From Candidatus Woesearchaeota archaeon (GTDB lineage Archaea; Nanobdellota; Nanobdellia; Woesearchaeales; GW2011-AR4), in the NCBI GenBank assembly GCA_016187465.1, contig JACPJQ010000003.1, positions 248,001 to 312,000 of the forward strand: a stretch of 64,000 nt of DNA. The letters run 5' to 3'. Both the position numbers and the translations under genes were made by a program. The stretch's first letter is position 1. Every line of letters starts with the position of its first letter. Shown here one piece after another: positions 42,173 through 51,219 of the stretch. The notes below the pieces were generated by a model, which was given only the letters and a program-made list of their open reading frames with translations, did not search any database and had not been told where the DNA came from.

Positions 42173-43471
42173 TCATTTCTCCACAATCTCCCCGTAACCA
42201 ATCAGTCTAAATCGATTGCCAATCCTTCTGGAGATTGTAACTCTTGAGCCTGGGTCCGCGCATACGGGCAATTTCAATTTGCATTTTATTTTGTTCTTCC
42301 TCAGCTCGATCACAACTCCGACAGTTGCAGCAGAATTCACGTTAAGCATCAGCGGCTCTGACATTTTTACCGGCTCTACGTTAAGCCCTTCTTTTGTGCC
42401 GACAACCCTCTGCAGCAGGTGGACATCCAGCATAAACTCATTCCAGACTTTCGGCAATTTCCCGGGCAAGCCGATTATAGAGCCTGTTAATTGGTCTGAC
42501 TTGACTACAGAGGGATCCAAAGAAGTCAAAACACCTATAGAGCCTCCGGGCGAAACCGACTCAAGATTTGAGCCGCCTGAGTTCAGGCTCACTACTTTAG
42601 CTGATATCGGCTTCCATACTTGCTGATTTTTCTCGATAACTGTTCTTCCTGGCCTTATTTCGATAGTATCGCCAGCTTTTAGCATTCCTTGCTTCAGGCT
42701 TCCGCCGAGCACTCCGCCAACGAGCTTGTCAGGAGTAATTCCAGGCTTGTTTATGTCAAAGCTTCTTGCAACCAGCATTATTGGATCTTTGTTCTTATCC
42801 CTCACCGGAGTCGGAATATTCTCCTCAATTGACTGAATCAGGAAGTTCAAGCCGACTCTGTGCTGCGCGGAAATCGGGATTATAGGTAAATTCTCGTAAT
42901 CGCTCCCTTTGAGGAAATCTTTTATCTGCTCATAGTTTTTAATCGCCTGCTCCTCGCTCACCAAGTCAATCTTATTCTGCACAACAATGACGTTCTTCAC
43001 TCCGACAATCTGGAGGGCCATCAAATGCTCTCTTGTCTGCGGCTGGGGGCATTCTTCGTTGGCAGCAACCAAAAGCAAAGCGCCGTCCATTATTGTTGCG
43101 CCGCTGAGCATAGTTGCCATCAGAGATTCATGACCTGGCGCATCAACAAAGCTTACTTTCCTCAAGGCAGTCGTTTTAGAGTTGCAAACAGGACAAATTT
43201 CTTTTGTTGTATGCGCTTTTGCGCCCTTGCATTTATCACATTTTCTAAATACTGCATCTGCATAGCCCAATCTTATCGTGATTCCGCGCTTCAGTTCCTC
43301 AGAATGGGTGTCTGTCCACTTGCCGCTCAGGCGCTCAAGCAAGGTTGTTTTTCCATGGTCAACATGCCCAACCATGCCGATGTTAAGCACAGGCTGTTCA
43401 GGCAGCTGTGAGTTTTGCTCACTCGCTTTCGATGATTCTTCTTGCTGCTCGTCCTTCTTCTTTCTAGCCAT
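42173..43471 (-). CDS. Translation initiation factor aIF2, gamma subunit
   Basis: GTPase that carries initiator tRNA to the ribosome. The sequence has the G-domain motifs GHVDHGKTTL, DAPGHE and NKID (QNKIDLVSEEQ), a zinc knuckle (CDKC...CPVC) and the C-terminal beta-barrel domains. 432 residues, normal length. The N-terminal 25 residues are charged and variable. The only clear translation-factor gene here. Its upstream gap is full of hairpins. Confidence 0.96.
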   Translation of the reverse strand: MARKKKDEQQEESSKASEQNSQLPEQPVLNIGMVGHVDHGKTTLLERLSGKWTDTHSEELKRGITIRLGYADAVFRKCDKCKGAKAHTTKEICPVCNSKTTALRKVSFVDAPGHESLMATMLSGATIMDGALLLVAANEECPQPQTREHLMALQIVGVKNVIVVQNKIDLVSEEQAIKNYEQIKDFLKGSDYENLPIIPISAQHRVGLNFLIQSIEENIPTPVRDKNKDPIMLVARSFDINKPGITPDKLVGGVLGGSLKQGMLKAGDTIEIRPGRTVIEKNQQVWKPISAKVVSLNSGGSNLESVSPGGSIGVLTSLDPSVVKSDQLTGSIIGLPGKLPKVWNEFMLDVHLLQRVVGTKEGLNVEPVKMSEPLMLNVNSAATVGVVIELRKNKIKCKLKLPVCADPGSRVTISRRIGNRFRLIGYGEIVEK

Positions 43472-43512
43472 GTTTTAATTTTAGATTTTAGTTAGTTGAA
43501 TATTTGTTTTAA

Positions 43513-43538
43513 AATCTGCCTTCGGCAGTTTTAGTGCT
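43513..43538 (+). repeat. Copy of a dispersed 26-bp repeat
   Basis: Matches 4051-4076 in the opposite orientation, with one base different by eye. The CTGCC-TTC-GGCAG hairpin (43516-43528) forms its core. Confidence 0.75.
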
Positions 43539-43791
43539 AGTGACATGCGAGTGAACTGGTAAATGGCGAGCGAGGCTTCGACGAGCTCGCCTCGCAAGTC
43601 ACTCGAACTCGCTCACAATTCACTGTATTTACCCTCTCGCCTATAAATTTTAAAATGTGTAGTGAGCCGAGTTAATGCTCGGCAAAAGTAATTTTGCGAA
43701 GTGCATAAATATTTTAAACATCAAAATTCCACTTATGTTTCACAAGTGGTTTAAATATAACAAAAACATTGTATGGAATTGGGATGTGTAT

Positions 43792-43922
43792 GAAAACGAA
43801 GTTTTCGGATATCCAAAAATCTTCGATTTTTGTATATGCTCAAAAACCACCACAAATAAGTGGAATTTGGTAGCCATGAAAATTCATTGAATTTTCAGGG
43901 TTTCGAAAATCGTGGATTTTCG
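43792..43922. repeat. Array of triloop hairpins
   Basis: In order: GAAAAC-GAA-GTTTTC (43792-43806), the palindrome GGATATCC (43807-43814), CAAAAATC-TTC-GATTTTTG (43814-43832), CCAC-AAATAA-GTGG (43850-43863), TGAAAATTC-ATT-GAATTTTCA (43877-43897, written here with hyphens), and CGAAAATC-GTG-GATTTTCG (43904-43922). Stems are perfect and four have three-base loops. The arrangement resembles no CRISPR or known repeat type. Confidence 0.7.
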
Positions 43923-43966
43923 CAATGTCCAAAACCACTGAATGTGTTAGCAATATAATAATCATG

Positions 43967-44024
43967 CCACCCAGTGACATGTGAGCGAGTGAAACGAGTT
44001 CACTCGCATTCGACTGATGGGTGG
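43967..44024. repeat. Large inverted repeat with the CAGTGACATG element
   Basis: Outer arms CCACCCA (43967-43973) and TGGGTGG (44018-44024); inner arms GCGAGTGAA (43985-43993) and TTCACTCGC (43999-44007), loop ACGAG. The 5' side contains CAGTGACATGTGAGCGAG, the dispersed element. It stands just downstream of the S6e stop codon, so it may serve as that gene's terminator. Confidence 0.7.
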
Positions 44025-44043
44025 TTTTTGACAAATCAAAAAC

Positions 44044-44601
44044 TTATTCCTTTTTATCTTCTTTATGCTCCTTAAATTCTTTCTTCTCTTCCTTATGCTC
44101 TTTTGCGGGCTTGTCGTGCTTTTTTTCTTCAGCTTTATGTTCATTAACCTCTTGTTTCTTTTGCTCTTTCACTTCCTTTTGTTTTGCTTCAACTTTTTCT
44201 TCCTTCTTCTCTTCTTTTGTTTCAGGAACCCCAAATATCTCAGCCAGTTTCTTAGCGCCTGGCTTAGTTACCTTGAGATTAATCTGTGAAATCTTCTCGT
44301 GTATCTTGTGTCCGCAGACTGTTTTTCTTCTTTTGATGCCCTTTGCATCTCCTTTAAATCCGACTCCGCCGTAAAGCGTTATTTTCTTCCTTAGACCGAG
44401 AATTCCTTTTCTCATTGGAAAGCCGCAGTAATCAGAGCCTCCGGTTATCTGGAATTCGTAGCCGCTTATCTCAATCGAGTCTCCTTTTACAGATTCGCCT
44501 ATGTTCAAGCCGATAAAATGCCTTGCTAGGCTGTCTTTCACCTCCTTTTGAAATGTTCTCCCGCTAGACGGGTCTGAAATACATAGTTTAAAACTCGCCA
44601 T
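44044..44601 (-). CDS. rps6e: 30S ribosomal protein S6e with a long charged tail
   Basis: 185 residues from the ATG at 44601 (MASFKLCISDPSSG), preceded by the ribosome binding site GGAGGT. The first 125 are S6e: FQLTGGSDYCGFPMRKG-like segment (here FQITGGSDYCGFPMRKG) and KIRKRRKT-like GIKRRKTVCG. The last 60 or so are almost only lysine and glutamate with some histidine and glutamine, unlike the short end in most archaea. Hairpin arrays lie on both sides of the gene. Confidence 0.93.
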   Translation of the reverse strand: MASFKLCISDPSSGRTFQKEVKDSLARHFIGLNIGESVKGDSIEISGYEFQITGGSDYCGFPMRKGILGLRKKITLYGGVGFKGDAKGIKRRKTVCGHKIHEKISQINLKVTKPGAKKLAEIFGVPETKEEKKEEKVEAKQKEVKEQKKQEVNEHKAEEKKHDKPAKEHKEEKKEFKEHKEDKKE

Positions 44602-44967
44602 ATTGTACCTCCAAACGCAAAATATAGTCAACCAACAAAGTAATTAGGTGTTATTTAGGGTTTGTTGTTGACTGTCAAAAACCACAATTTACCATAATTT
44701 ATAGTGATTTTTGAGCATCTCAAAAATGCAAGCATTTTTGATGATCATCGGAAATTTTTGCAATTTTCAATGGATATTAAAATTTCCGACACAAAGAAAA
44801 CCTAAGGTTTTCGAGTGTTCTAAAATCTTCGATTTTCGACATATCACGAACTCACAACTATTCCTTATTATTCTTGTGGGTGAGTATAGAATTAACAGCG
44901 AGAAAGAAGGTTTATTTAAATAGTTTTGGGATTCCAAAAGCAAAAATAAGTTTCCGGCCTTATGCTG
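44602..44967. other. Gap between S6e and the antiporter gene, rich in hairpins
   Basis: 366 bases without a gene. It holds four hairpins: CAAAAATGC-AA-GCATTTTTG (44720-44739), CGGAAATTTT/AAAATTTCCG (44748-44757 and 44778-44787), GAAAACC-TAA-GGTTTTC (44795-44811) and AAAATC-TTC-GATTTT (44821-44835). The word TCAAAAACCAC occurs at 44674 and also at 43840, with variants at 43928 and (reverse) 44022, linking this gap with the one on the other side of S6e. Confidence 0.6.
44720..44835. repeat. Second hairpin array next to S6e
   Basis: Four adjacent perfect stems, two with three-base loops (TAA and TTC), of the same kind as in 43792-43922. Confidence 0.65.
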
Positions 44968-46695
44968 CTACGATCTGGCGGCAGAAGCATCTGCCTTATA
45001 GCTGGGCACATAGCTTGGGCTGCCGTCAATTAGGATCACAAGATTCTTTACGAAAAATAATGCCGCTGTCATGAGTGCAAAAGGAATTGCATTTGCCCAT
45101 GCATTCAGATTCAACGCGAACATAATAAAAGGGAACAGCATTGCCGAAAAAAACAACAGCAAAGCAATAGACAAATTATTTATTATCTTGGCGCATTTTT
45201 TTAAATTTCTTGAGCTGTCAACATTAGTCAATATTACCGCTATCATATGGTTTATTACCTTAAGCCTTTTGTAAATAATACTCAACAAGTATGCTATCAA
45301 TGCTAAGCTTGATGCATAGAACGCATACAAAAAGACTGAATTGTAATTGTATCTAATTTGAAGAGATAACTTTCCCAAAATAAAAAATGCAAAAAGCGTT
45401 ACCATGGTAAATGCAAAGGCAATCTTTGACTCAGACCTTAATTTTTTTGTGAAAAAATTTTCTATTTCCATCTGGTCAAAGAATGTCCTCATGTAATCTG
45501 AAATCCTCTCCAGCTTAAGCATTGTTTTTATGGGCATTCTCGGGTTGAGCGCGCTGTGGAGGTTCTTGCTGTAATTTATACCTATTGACATAAGTATTGC
45601 GCTTATGAAGATTATTGCGGCAGTTATAGTAACCAAGTCAATTCCTAAGCTAAATTTCTCGCTTTCCTTTGCAACAAGCAAAGAAAACTCCCCTACAGAC
45701 ATCATGGCTATGCTCGAAAAAAACGGCTGCTCGTTCTTGAAATTTGCCAATAGGAAGGTCAAAAAGCCTATTGCAATGAATCTCGAGATTATGACTATCA
45801 GTATCAAAACCGAGATTAAGAGCAAGTTGGATTGAACCGACTTGAAATCAACTAAAGTGCCCATTGAAATAAAGAATATAGATGTAAATATCAATGCATA
45901 AGGGTGGATTGCCCTGCCGTATTCTTTTGCGTTCGGCATGGATGCTATGACGCTCCCGGCCAAAAATGCCCCTGCTGAAGGCGCCAATCCAAGCGATGAG
46001 GCAAAGTAGCTGAACAAAGCCCCTATTCCCAATGAAAGAAATGCCAAAACAGAGTCATCGCTGTTGTTGTTAAGTATTACGTTTATTCCGAACTTCAAAA
46101 GTTTCATTACAATAAAATAAGCCAATACCAGTATTGCAATTGAAAAGATTATATTCTCAAACGTAGACAATATTCCGATGGTTGAGTTTTTGATTCCGGA
46201 GAAAAATGTCAACGCCAATACCGCGATTATGTCCTCTATTATAAGAACTGCAACAAGCAAAGGCACTTCTTTTCTTCTGAACATCTCCTTCTGCTCAAGG
46301 ACTTTTATGACTACAACAGTGCTGCTGAATGAAAGTATCACGCCGATAAATAGCGCAACCTTTGTGCTGAATCCCAAAATCAAAGTTGTTTCGTAGCCGA
46401 GAAACAATACTATTGAAAATTTTAAAAGCCCGATTAAGATGGATCTTGCGCCCAGCCTCATCAATTTTGAAACATCAAATTCGAGCCCGATAATGAAAAG
46501 TATGAGTATTGCACCAAACTCTGCCATCATTCTTATCATGTTGCCATCCTGAACAAGGTTGAGCGAGTTAGGGCCTATCAACGCGCCAACTAAAAGCAAT
46601 CCAAAGACAGCTGGCTGCTTGAATCTGGTTGCTATAATCCCGCCTAGGATAGCGCACAAGAAAAGTATTCCTAAGCTAATGAGTTCTGTTGCCAA
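44968..46695 (-). CDS. Kef-type cation:proton antiporter (CPA2)
   Basis: 575-residue membrane protein with about 12 helices in the first 390 residues. CPA2 signatures are FKQPAVFGLLLVGALIGP, FIIGLEFD, SFSSTVVVIKVLEQK and AFLAGSVIASMPN. The last 180 residues have three or four more hydrophobic segments in place of the usual TrkA-type regulatory domain. It would exchange K+ or Na+ for protons. Direction of transport and ion are not readable. Confidence 0.9.
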   Translation of the reverse strand: MATELISLGILFLCAILGGIIATRFKQPAVFGLLLVGALIGPNSLNLVQDGNMIRMMAEFGAILILFIIGLEFDVSKLMRLGARSILIGLLKFSIVLFLGYETTLILGFSTKVALFIGVILSFSSTVVVIKVLEQKEMFRRKEVPLLVAVLIIEDIIAVLALTFFSGIKNSTIGILSTFENIIFSIAILVLAYFIVMKLLKFGINVILNNNSDDSVLAFLSLGIGALFSYFASSLGLAPSAGAFLAGSVIASMPNAKEYGRAIHPYALIFTSIFFISMGTLVDFKSVQSNLLLISVLILIVIISRFIAIGFLTFLLANFKNEQPFFSSIAMMSVGEFSLLVAKESEKFSLGIDLVTITAAIIFISAILMSIGINYSKNLHSALNPRMPIKTMLKLERISDYMRTFFDQMEIENFFTKKLRSESKIAFAFTMVTLFAFFILGKLSLQIRYNYNSVFLYAFYASSLALIAYLLSIIYKRLKVINHMIAVILTNVDSSRNLKKCAKIINNLSIALLLFFSAMLFPFIMFALNLNAWANAIPFALMTAALFFVKNLVILIDGSPSYVPSYKADASAARS

Positions 46696-46941
46696 TTTAA
46701 CGCACTCTGTTTTGATGGTAGATAACTGCTTCTATGTCCCAACGTCTATTTACGTTCTTATCTATATCAGTATACAAAAATGTATATTAATATCTTAAAA
46801 TAGTAGCAACACATATATAAAGATTTCGGTTTTGTATATGCAAAATAAGATAGACTTTAGTTATTTGCTATATAGAAAATAATAATCTCGTGATATTTGT
46901 TTACCCGAAAACTATTAATATACACTTAATATAAATTAATT

Positions 46942-49485
46942 GTGCCAGAGCAAAAACCAAACTCAAAGAGTATTTTACGGAAATACGAATTTCTCATTGT
47001 TTCAGTAGCCACCTTATTATTTATCTACCTTCTAATTTTCTTTAACCAAAAGATAAACTTTCTTTTAGGAAACGAGCTTATTCTATATTTAACTCCCCAT
47101 CAAATGTCGTTTGACATTAAATATGGAGAATCAAAAAAAGCTGAATTTGATGTGTCCATGGATAATTTTGCATACTGCAGGGCCTCTTGCTCTTATTCTT
47201 TTACTGATATAAGCAGGAACGAGCTCATTGACAAAGGCAATTTTGAGATTGAGAGAAAGCAGCATGTAACAAAGAGTTACGACTTAAGCATCAAGAGGCT
47301 TGGCTCCGGGCAGGATATATACAGCTTTGATGCAGCGTGCCACAGCATACGCTCATTATTGTGCCTTACAAAAAGCCCTGAAAAATTCAGATCCTCATTA
47401 ATCACTGTAGACTATGATCTTACAGAAATTGAAAAAAGTTTAAAGGACACGCTCAAGCAGAATGCCACAAAATTACTTGAGCTTTTAAGTGGCGTTGATA
47501 TTCTGCACCAGCAAGTAAACCAAAAGTACTTCAAGCTGGGATTTAATGTCAACCTAGACAATTTAACAAAGCACAAGATTGAGATTGATGATGGTTATGA
47601 CAAGACACGGATATCTATAGAAAACTTAAGAAGCCTGTGGTCTATCGAGGATTACGCAAAATTAAACCGGCTGTTTAATTCTAGTTTTTTTGAAACATTG
47701 TACGGCATCAGGGAATCAATGCATGAATTGGATAAAGAGATAAACACCAGCGTGGAATTGCATAATCTCCTGCTATCTGCATTAAGTGATTTAAATACAA
47801 GTTTTAAGGAACTCAACAGCATTGTCAATATTTTAAATGATAGTGAACTAACCGGCATGCTCGATAACAGCTCGCGCAAATTCAACGAGATTGCAGCATC
47901 AGTTACGGGCAATAAGTTTGATGACTACAACAGCGTCTTTGAAGGTGCGCTCAACATCACAAAACAGCAAGACTTAATATACAACAAATCCATGATTCCT
48001 GCAGCGTATTCCTTTTTTAATCTTGGGTACAAACTAAAGTATTGGAATGATTTATTGTGCAGCATAAAGCAGGATTGCAGTGGGAATTTTTCAATTGCCG
48101 GCCAAATTATAGATGCAGAAAAGTTTATTGAAGAGTATCCAGACGCGTCCTATTTTAAGCAGGGTTGCAGTCAATTGCACAAGCTGAACCAAGAATACTT
48201 AGATGCAAATACTGACTCATTAAGACTAATCAAAGACAAAAATATTGTTTTCCCTTTAAATGATGAATTCTTGACTTTGGCAAACATCTTCAAGGACAAT
48301 GAAATAGGGAAAATTAACAATTCCTACTTCGAGTCATTTGAGGAACTGAAAGTCTGGAACATGACAAGCCCGGAAATTATGCCAATCGCTAATCATCTCC
48401 TGCCAAAGAATAGGACAGCAGCCATGCAGTTAGATTACAACCGATCCATTAATTTGTCTTTATACATCTTATCAAAAATAAATTTTTCTGATGAAGCGCA
48501 GTTATCGGACAAATGCTCAAAGCTGGATATTCGAAGCGGGATTGCAGATTACAGCTTCGAGAATGTAAGCCCAAACATAGAGTACAGCATCATTTCAGGA
48601 ATAGACTCCAATTTGTCAGACAATCCACCGATATGCTGTGTTTTCAATGACTGCAAGCCATGCTGCAGAGACGACTCTTGCAGAAATGATCCAAAAACAT
48701 TTCCCATAATATTTCTGCACGGACATTCCTTTGCAAAAGATAATTCCCCTGAATTTTCACTGGATTCTTTCAACAAGCTGCAGGCAAAATTGCAGGAAGA
48801 CGGCTATTTGAATGCCGGCATAGTGTCCTTGTACTCGCAAAACGAGCCGCTGCAGGCCGGCATCTGGGGATTTTCAGGCAGGCCCGTAAGCATTAAAGCA
48901 AGCTATTACTACGATGCCTTCAGGCAGGACGATAAGTACATAGCTATCCCAACTAAAAGCGAGAATATAGACACTTACGCAGTAAGGCTGAAGAACCTTG
49001 TTGATATTGTAAAAGGAAGAACAAACAAGCCAAAAGTGAATATAATAGCGCATTCAATGGGCGGGTTGGTGGCAAGAAGGTACATTCAGATATTTGGAGA
49101 TGATAATGTCGACAAATTGATGATGATTGCCACTCCAAATAAAGGGATTTCAGGCTCAGTAGGAGATTATTGCGGCTTGATAGGGGAAAACAGGGAGTGC
49201 CAGGACATGCATGAAAACAGCCTGTTTATCAACAAGTTAAATGATCCTTCAAGACAGCCAGATAAAGTCAAGATTTACTTGGTTATAGGGCAAGGCTGCC
49301 AGATGAAATTAGGAAATGGAGATGGGGTTGTTTTAGCTGAAAAAGCAATGCTGGAAAATGCAAAGCCATATTTTGTCAATGGCACGTGCGGCGGTTTGTT
49401 CGGAAATGCATTGCACACAGAAATTCTCGACGTAGAGGCGTACCCTGAAACGTACAGCATAATAAAAGAAATATTAAATCAGTGA
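46942..49485 (+). CDS. Large membrane-anchored protein with a C-terminal alpha/beta hydrolase domain
   Basis: 847 residues from a GTG. The N-terminus has one transmembrane helix (FLIVSVATLLFIYLLIFF). Residues about 60-580 form a mostly helical outside region with cysteines, unknown to me. The C-terminal part (about 585-847) is an alpha/beta hydrolase: FPIIFLHGHSF (oxyanion side), VNIIAHSMGGLVARRY (nucleophile Ser near residue 705) and MIATPNKG. Such lipase-like domains split ester or lipid bonds. This would be a surface esterase. Stands alone. Confidence 0.8.
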   Translation: MPEQKPNSKSILRKYEFLIVSVATLLFIYLLIFFNQKINFLLGNELILYLTPHQMSFDIKYGESKKAEFDVSMDNFAYCRASCSYSFTDISRNELIDKGNFEIERKQHVTKSYDLSIKRLGSGQDIYSFDAACHSIRSLLCLTKSPEKFRSSLITVDYDLTEIEKSLKDTLKQNATKLLELLSGVDILHQQVNQKYFKLGFNVNLDNLTKHKIEIDDGYDKTRISIENLRSLWSIEDYAKLNRLFNSSFFETLYGIRESMHELDKEINTSVELHNLLLSALSDLNTSFKELNSIVNILNDSELTGMLDNSSRKFNEIAASVTGNKFDDYNSVFEGALNITKQQDLIYNKSMIPAAYSFFNLGYKLKYWNDLLCSIKQDCSGNFSIAGQIIDAEKFIEEYPDASYFKQGCSQLHKLNQEYLDANTDSLRLIKDKNIVFPLNDEFLTLANIFKDNEIGKINNSYFESFEELKVWNMTSPEIMPIANHLLPKNRTAAMQLDYNRSINLSLYILSKINFSDEAQLSDKCSKLDIRSGIADYSFENVSPNIEYSIISGIDSNLSDNPPICCVFNDCKPCCRDDSCRNDPKTFPIIFLHGHSFAKDNSPEFSLDSFNKLQAKLQEDGYLNAGIVSLYSQNEPLQAGIWGFSGRPVSIKASYYYDAFRQDDKYIAIPTKSENIDTYAVRLKNLVDIVKGRTNKPKVNIIAHSMGGLVARRYIQIFGDDNVDKLMMIATPNKGISGSVGDYCGLIGENRECQDMHENSLFINKLNDPSRQPDKVKIYLVIGQGCQMKLGNGDGVVLAEKAMLENAKPYFVNGTCGGLFGNALHTEILDVEAYPETYSIIKEILNQ

Positions 49486-49486
49486 T

Positions 49487-50539
49487 TTATTTATCCTGCT
49501 TGATATATACTGTCCTTGTCGGGAAAGGTATTCCAATCTTGTTCCTGTTCAATGCGTTGTAAATTGCAGTTACAGCGTCTTCTTTTGCCTCTATCTTTTT
49601 CTCAATTGAGCTTACCCAAAAATGCGCCTTGAACTTAAGGGAGAAATCGCCAAGCTCGTAAAAGATAACCGCTGGCTCAGGAGTCTTCAACACATGTTTC
49701 ATGCCCTTTAACTCGCTCATTATAATTTTCTTTACATTTTCTATTTCAGAGCCGTATTTTACTCCAAAATCAACACTAACCCTGGTTATTGGCAACGGCT
49801 TGTGGTAGTTGTAGATTTTTGAGTCTGCCAGCTTGCCGTTTGGAAGTATTATGAGGTCGCCGTCCCTGCTTTTTATCTTCGTGCTCCTTAATCCAATGTC
49901 AGTGACAAAGCCTTCTGTGCCGTCGTCAAGCTTTATGAAATCGTCAACTGTTATGCTCCTGTCCACAATAAGGGAGATTCCCCCAAAAATGTTGCCCAAA
50001 GTACTTTGCAATGCAAAAGCAACCGCAATTCCCGCAATGCCAAGGCTTGCAAGCAAAGGCCCAATTTCTACGCCCCAGGCATTCAGTATGAAAATCAGGC
50101 CTATAAAACTGATTGTGATCCTTGAAAACCTCTGGAAGAGCCTCACAACCTCATCATCAACCTTTGACTCTGTTTTTGAGGCAAATTTTTCGCCCCAGTT
50201 GACAATTAGGATGTTGATGACTACAATCGCAATATAGGTAATAAGGATAATAATCAAAGTTGAGATTGTATGCTCTATCAGATTAAGCAGAAAAAGTGAA
50301 AGTTTATGTGGTATTATTGCAAACCTCAATCCTACGAGGAGCAATATAAGCGAAATTGGCTTATTTATCTTGGCAACTATCAAATCGTCTATATTTGTCT
50401 TTGTCTTTTTAGTTATTCTTAGAATTATTTTTTCTGATACAAAAATAAAAAGCTGGGATATTACATAAAAAATCAAGAGAATGACAACGGATTGTATAGG
50501 TTTATTCGTTGTAATTTTGTCAAGCAGTTCGAGAACCAT
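49487..50539 (-). CDS. MscS-family mechanosensitive ion channel
   Basis: 350 residues: four or five transmembrane helices, then the pore-lining helix segment (PLLASLGIAGIAVAFALQSTLGNIFGG, residues about 165-191), the beta domain (VDDFIKLDDGTEGFVTDIGLRSTKIKS) and the C-terminal alpha-beta domain. Opens on membrane tension to release solutes. Its 3' end abuts the hydrolase gene in convergent orientation. Confidence 0.93.
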   Translation of the reverse strand: MVLELLDKITTNKPIQSVVILLIFYVISQLFIFVSEKIILRITKKTKTNIDDLIVAKINKPISLILLLVGLRFAIIPHKLSLFLLNLIEHTISTLIIILITYIAIVVINILIVNWGEKFASKTESKVDDEVVRLFQRFSRITISFIGLIFILNAWGVEIGPLLASLGIAGIAVAFALQSTLGNIFGGISLIVDRSITVDDFIKLDDGTEGFVTDIGLRSTKIKSRDGDLIILPNGKLADSKIYNYHKPLPITRVSVDFGVKYGSEIENVKKIIMSELKGMKHVLKTPEPAVIFYELGDFSLKFKAHFWVSSIEKKIEAKEDAVTAIYNALNRNKIGIPFPTRTVYIKQDK

Positions 50540-50586
50540 AAAAATGTAGATTAAAAGAACTATTTATAGTTTTCCATAATGCCATG

Positions 50587-51111
50587 TTATTTTCTTTCAA
50601 TTAACTCTATGGTGCATTGGCATGGAAGCTTTTTTGAAGCCCTTTCCAGAGCCTGTTTTGCCAATGCCAGGTTTTGCTTGTCAACGCTGACCTGGAATAT
50701 GGTCTGCCCTCTTTTTATTCTCGCAGCAACTCCTATTGGCTTGCCGAATGAATGCGCCATTCCCGAGCTGAACCTGTCAGCGCCAGCCCCTGATGCAAGC
50801 GCATGCTCCCTCAGGACATGGTAAGGATAAACCTTGATCTTAAGATGAAAGCCGTTTAATCCAAGATGTGATTCAAGCAGCTTGTTTGATGTCTGCCTTG
50901 CGCTTTCCAAAGCATTATCCCTTATTTGAAGCTCGGACTTAGACAAAAGGTTCAATGTGCACTTAAAATCCTTGTTCGCGTCGCCTGTCTCAAACCTAAC
51001 CACCTTCACGTTAGGGGTCATCTTAATGTAGGATTTTGCCTTGAATTTCGATGTCCTTGTGTAAGGCCTTTCCAGCCTTCTGTAAGCTACAAATTTTCTT
51101 ATTCTTGCCAT
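50587..51111 (-). CDS. rpl10e: 50S ribosomal protein L10e (L16 family)
   Basis: 174 residues; archaeal and eukaryotic L10e, the counterpart of bacterial L16, lining the peptidyl transferase region. Signatures: YRRLERPYTRTSKFKAKSYI at the start, HVLREHALASGAGADRFSSGM and FGKPIGVAARIKRGQTIF. Stands alone. Confidence 0.95.
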   Translation of the reverse strand: MARIRKFVAYRRLERPYTRTSKFKAKSYIKMTPNVKVVRFETGDANKDFKCTLNLLSKSELQIRDNALESARQTSNKLLESHLGLNGFHLKIKVYPYHVLREHALASGAGADRFSSGMAHSFGKPIGVAARIKRGQTIFQVSVDKQNLALAKQALERASKKLPCQCTIELIERK

Positions 51112-51219
51112 TTTAACCGGAATTTTTCCCTGATTTTTAAAGGTTGCTATCGAAAGATTTATAAATGAGCCTATAAATTAGAAAGTATCAATTTAGTTCC
51201 GGGAAAAAGAGGTGAATGT

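Larger units (their letters stand above)
43472..44043. other. Intergenic gap upstream of aIF2 gamma, packed with palindromes
   Basis: 572 bases with no convincing gene. It holds a copy of the 26-bp dispersed repeat (43513-43538), a CAGTGACATG element (43539 onward), long arms GGTAAAT/ATTTACC and GCGAGG/CCTCGC inside 43550-43650, GCCGAG-TTAATG-CTCGGC at 43666-43683, a hairpin array (43792-43922) and a large stem at 43967-44024. Promoter of aIF2 gamma must also lie within it. Confidence 0.6.

Noticed and set aside
43792-44835. CRISPR array
   Set aside because: Stems differ from each other, there are no equal repeats or spacers of constant length, and no cas gene is visible in the window.
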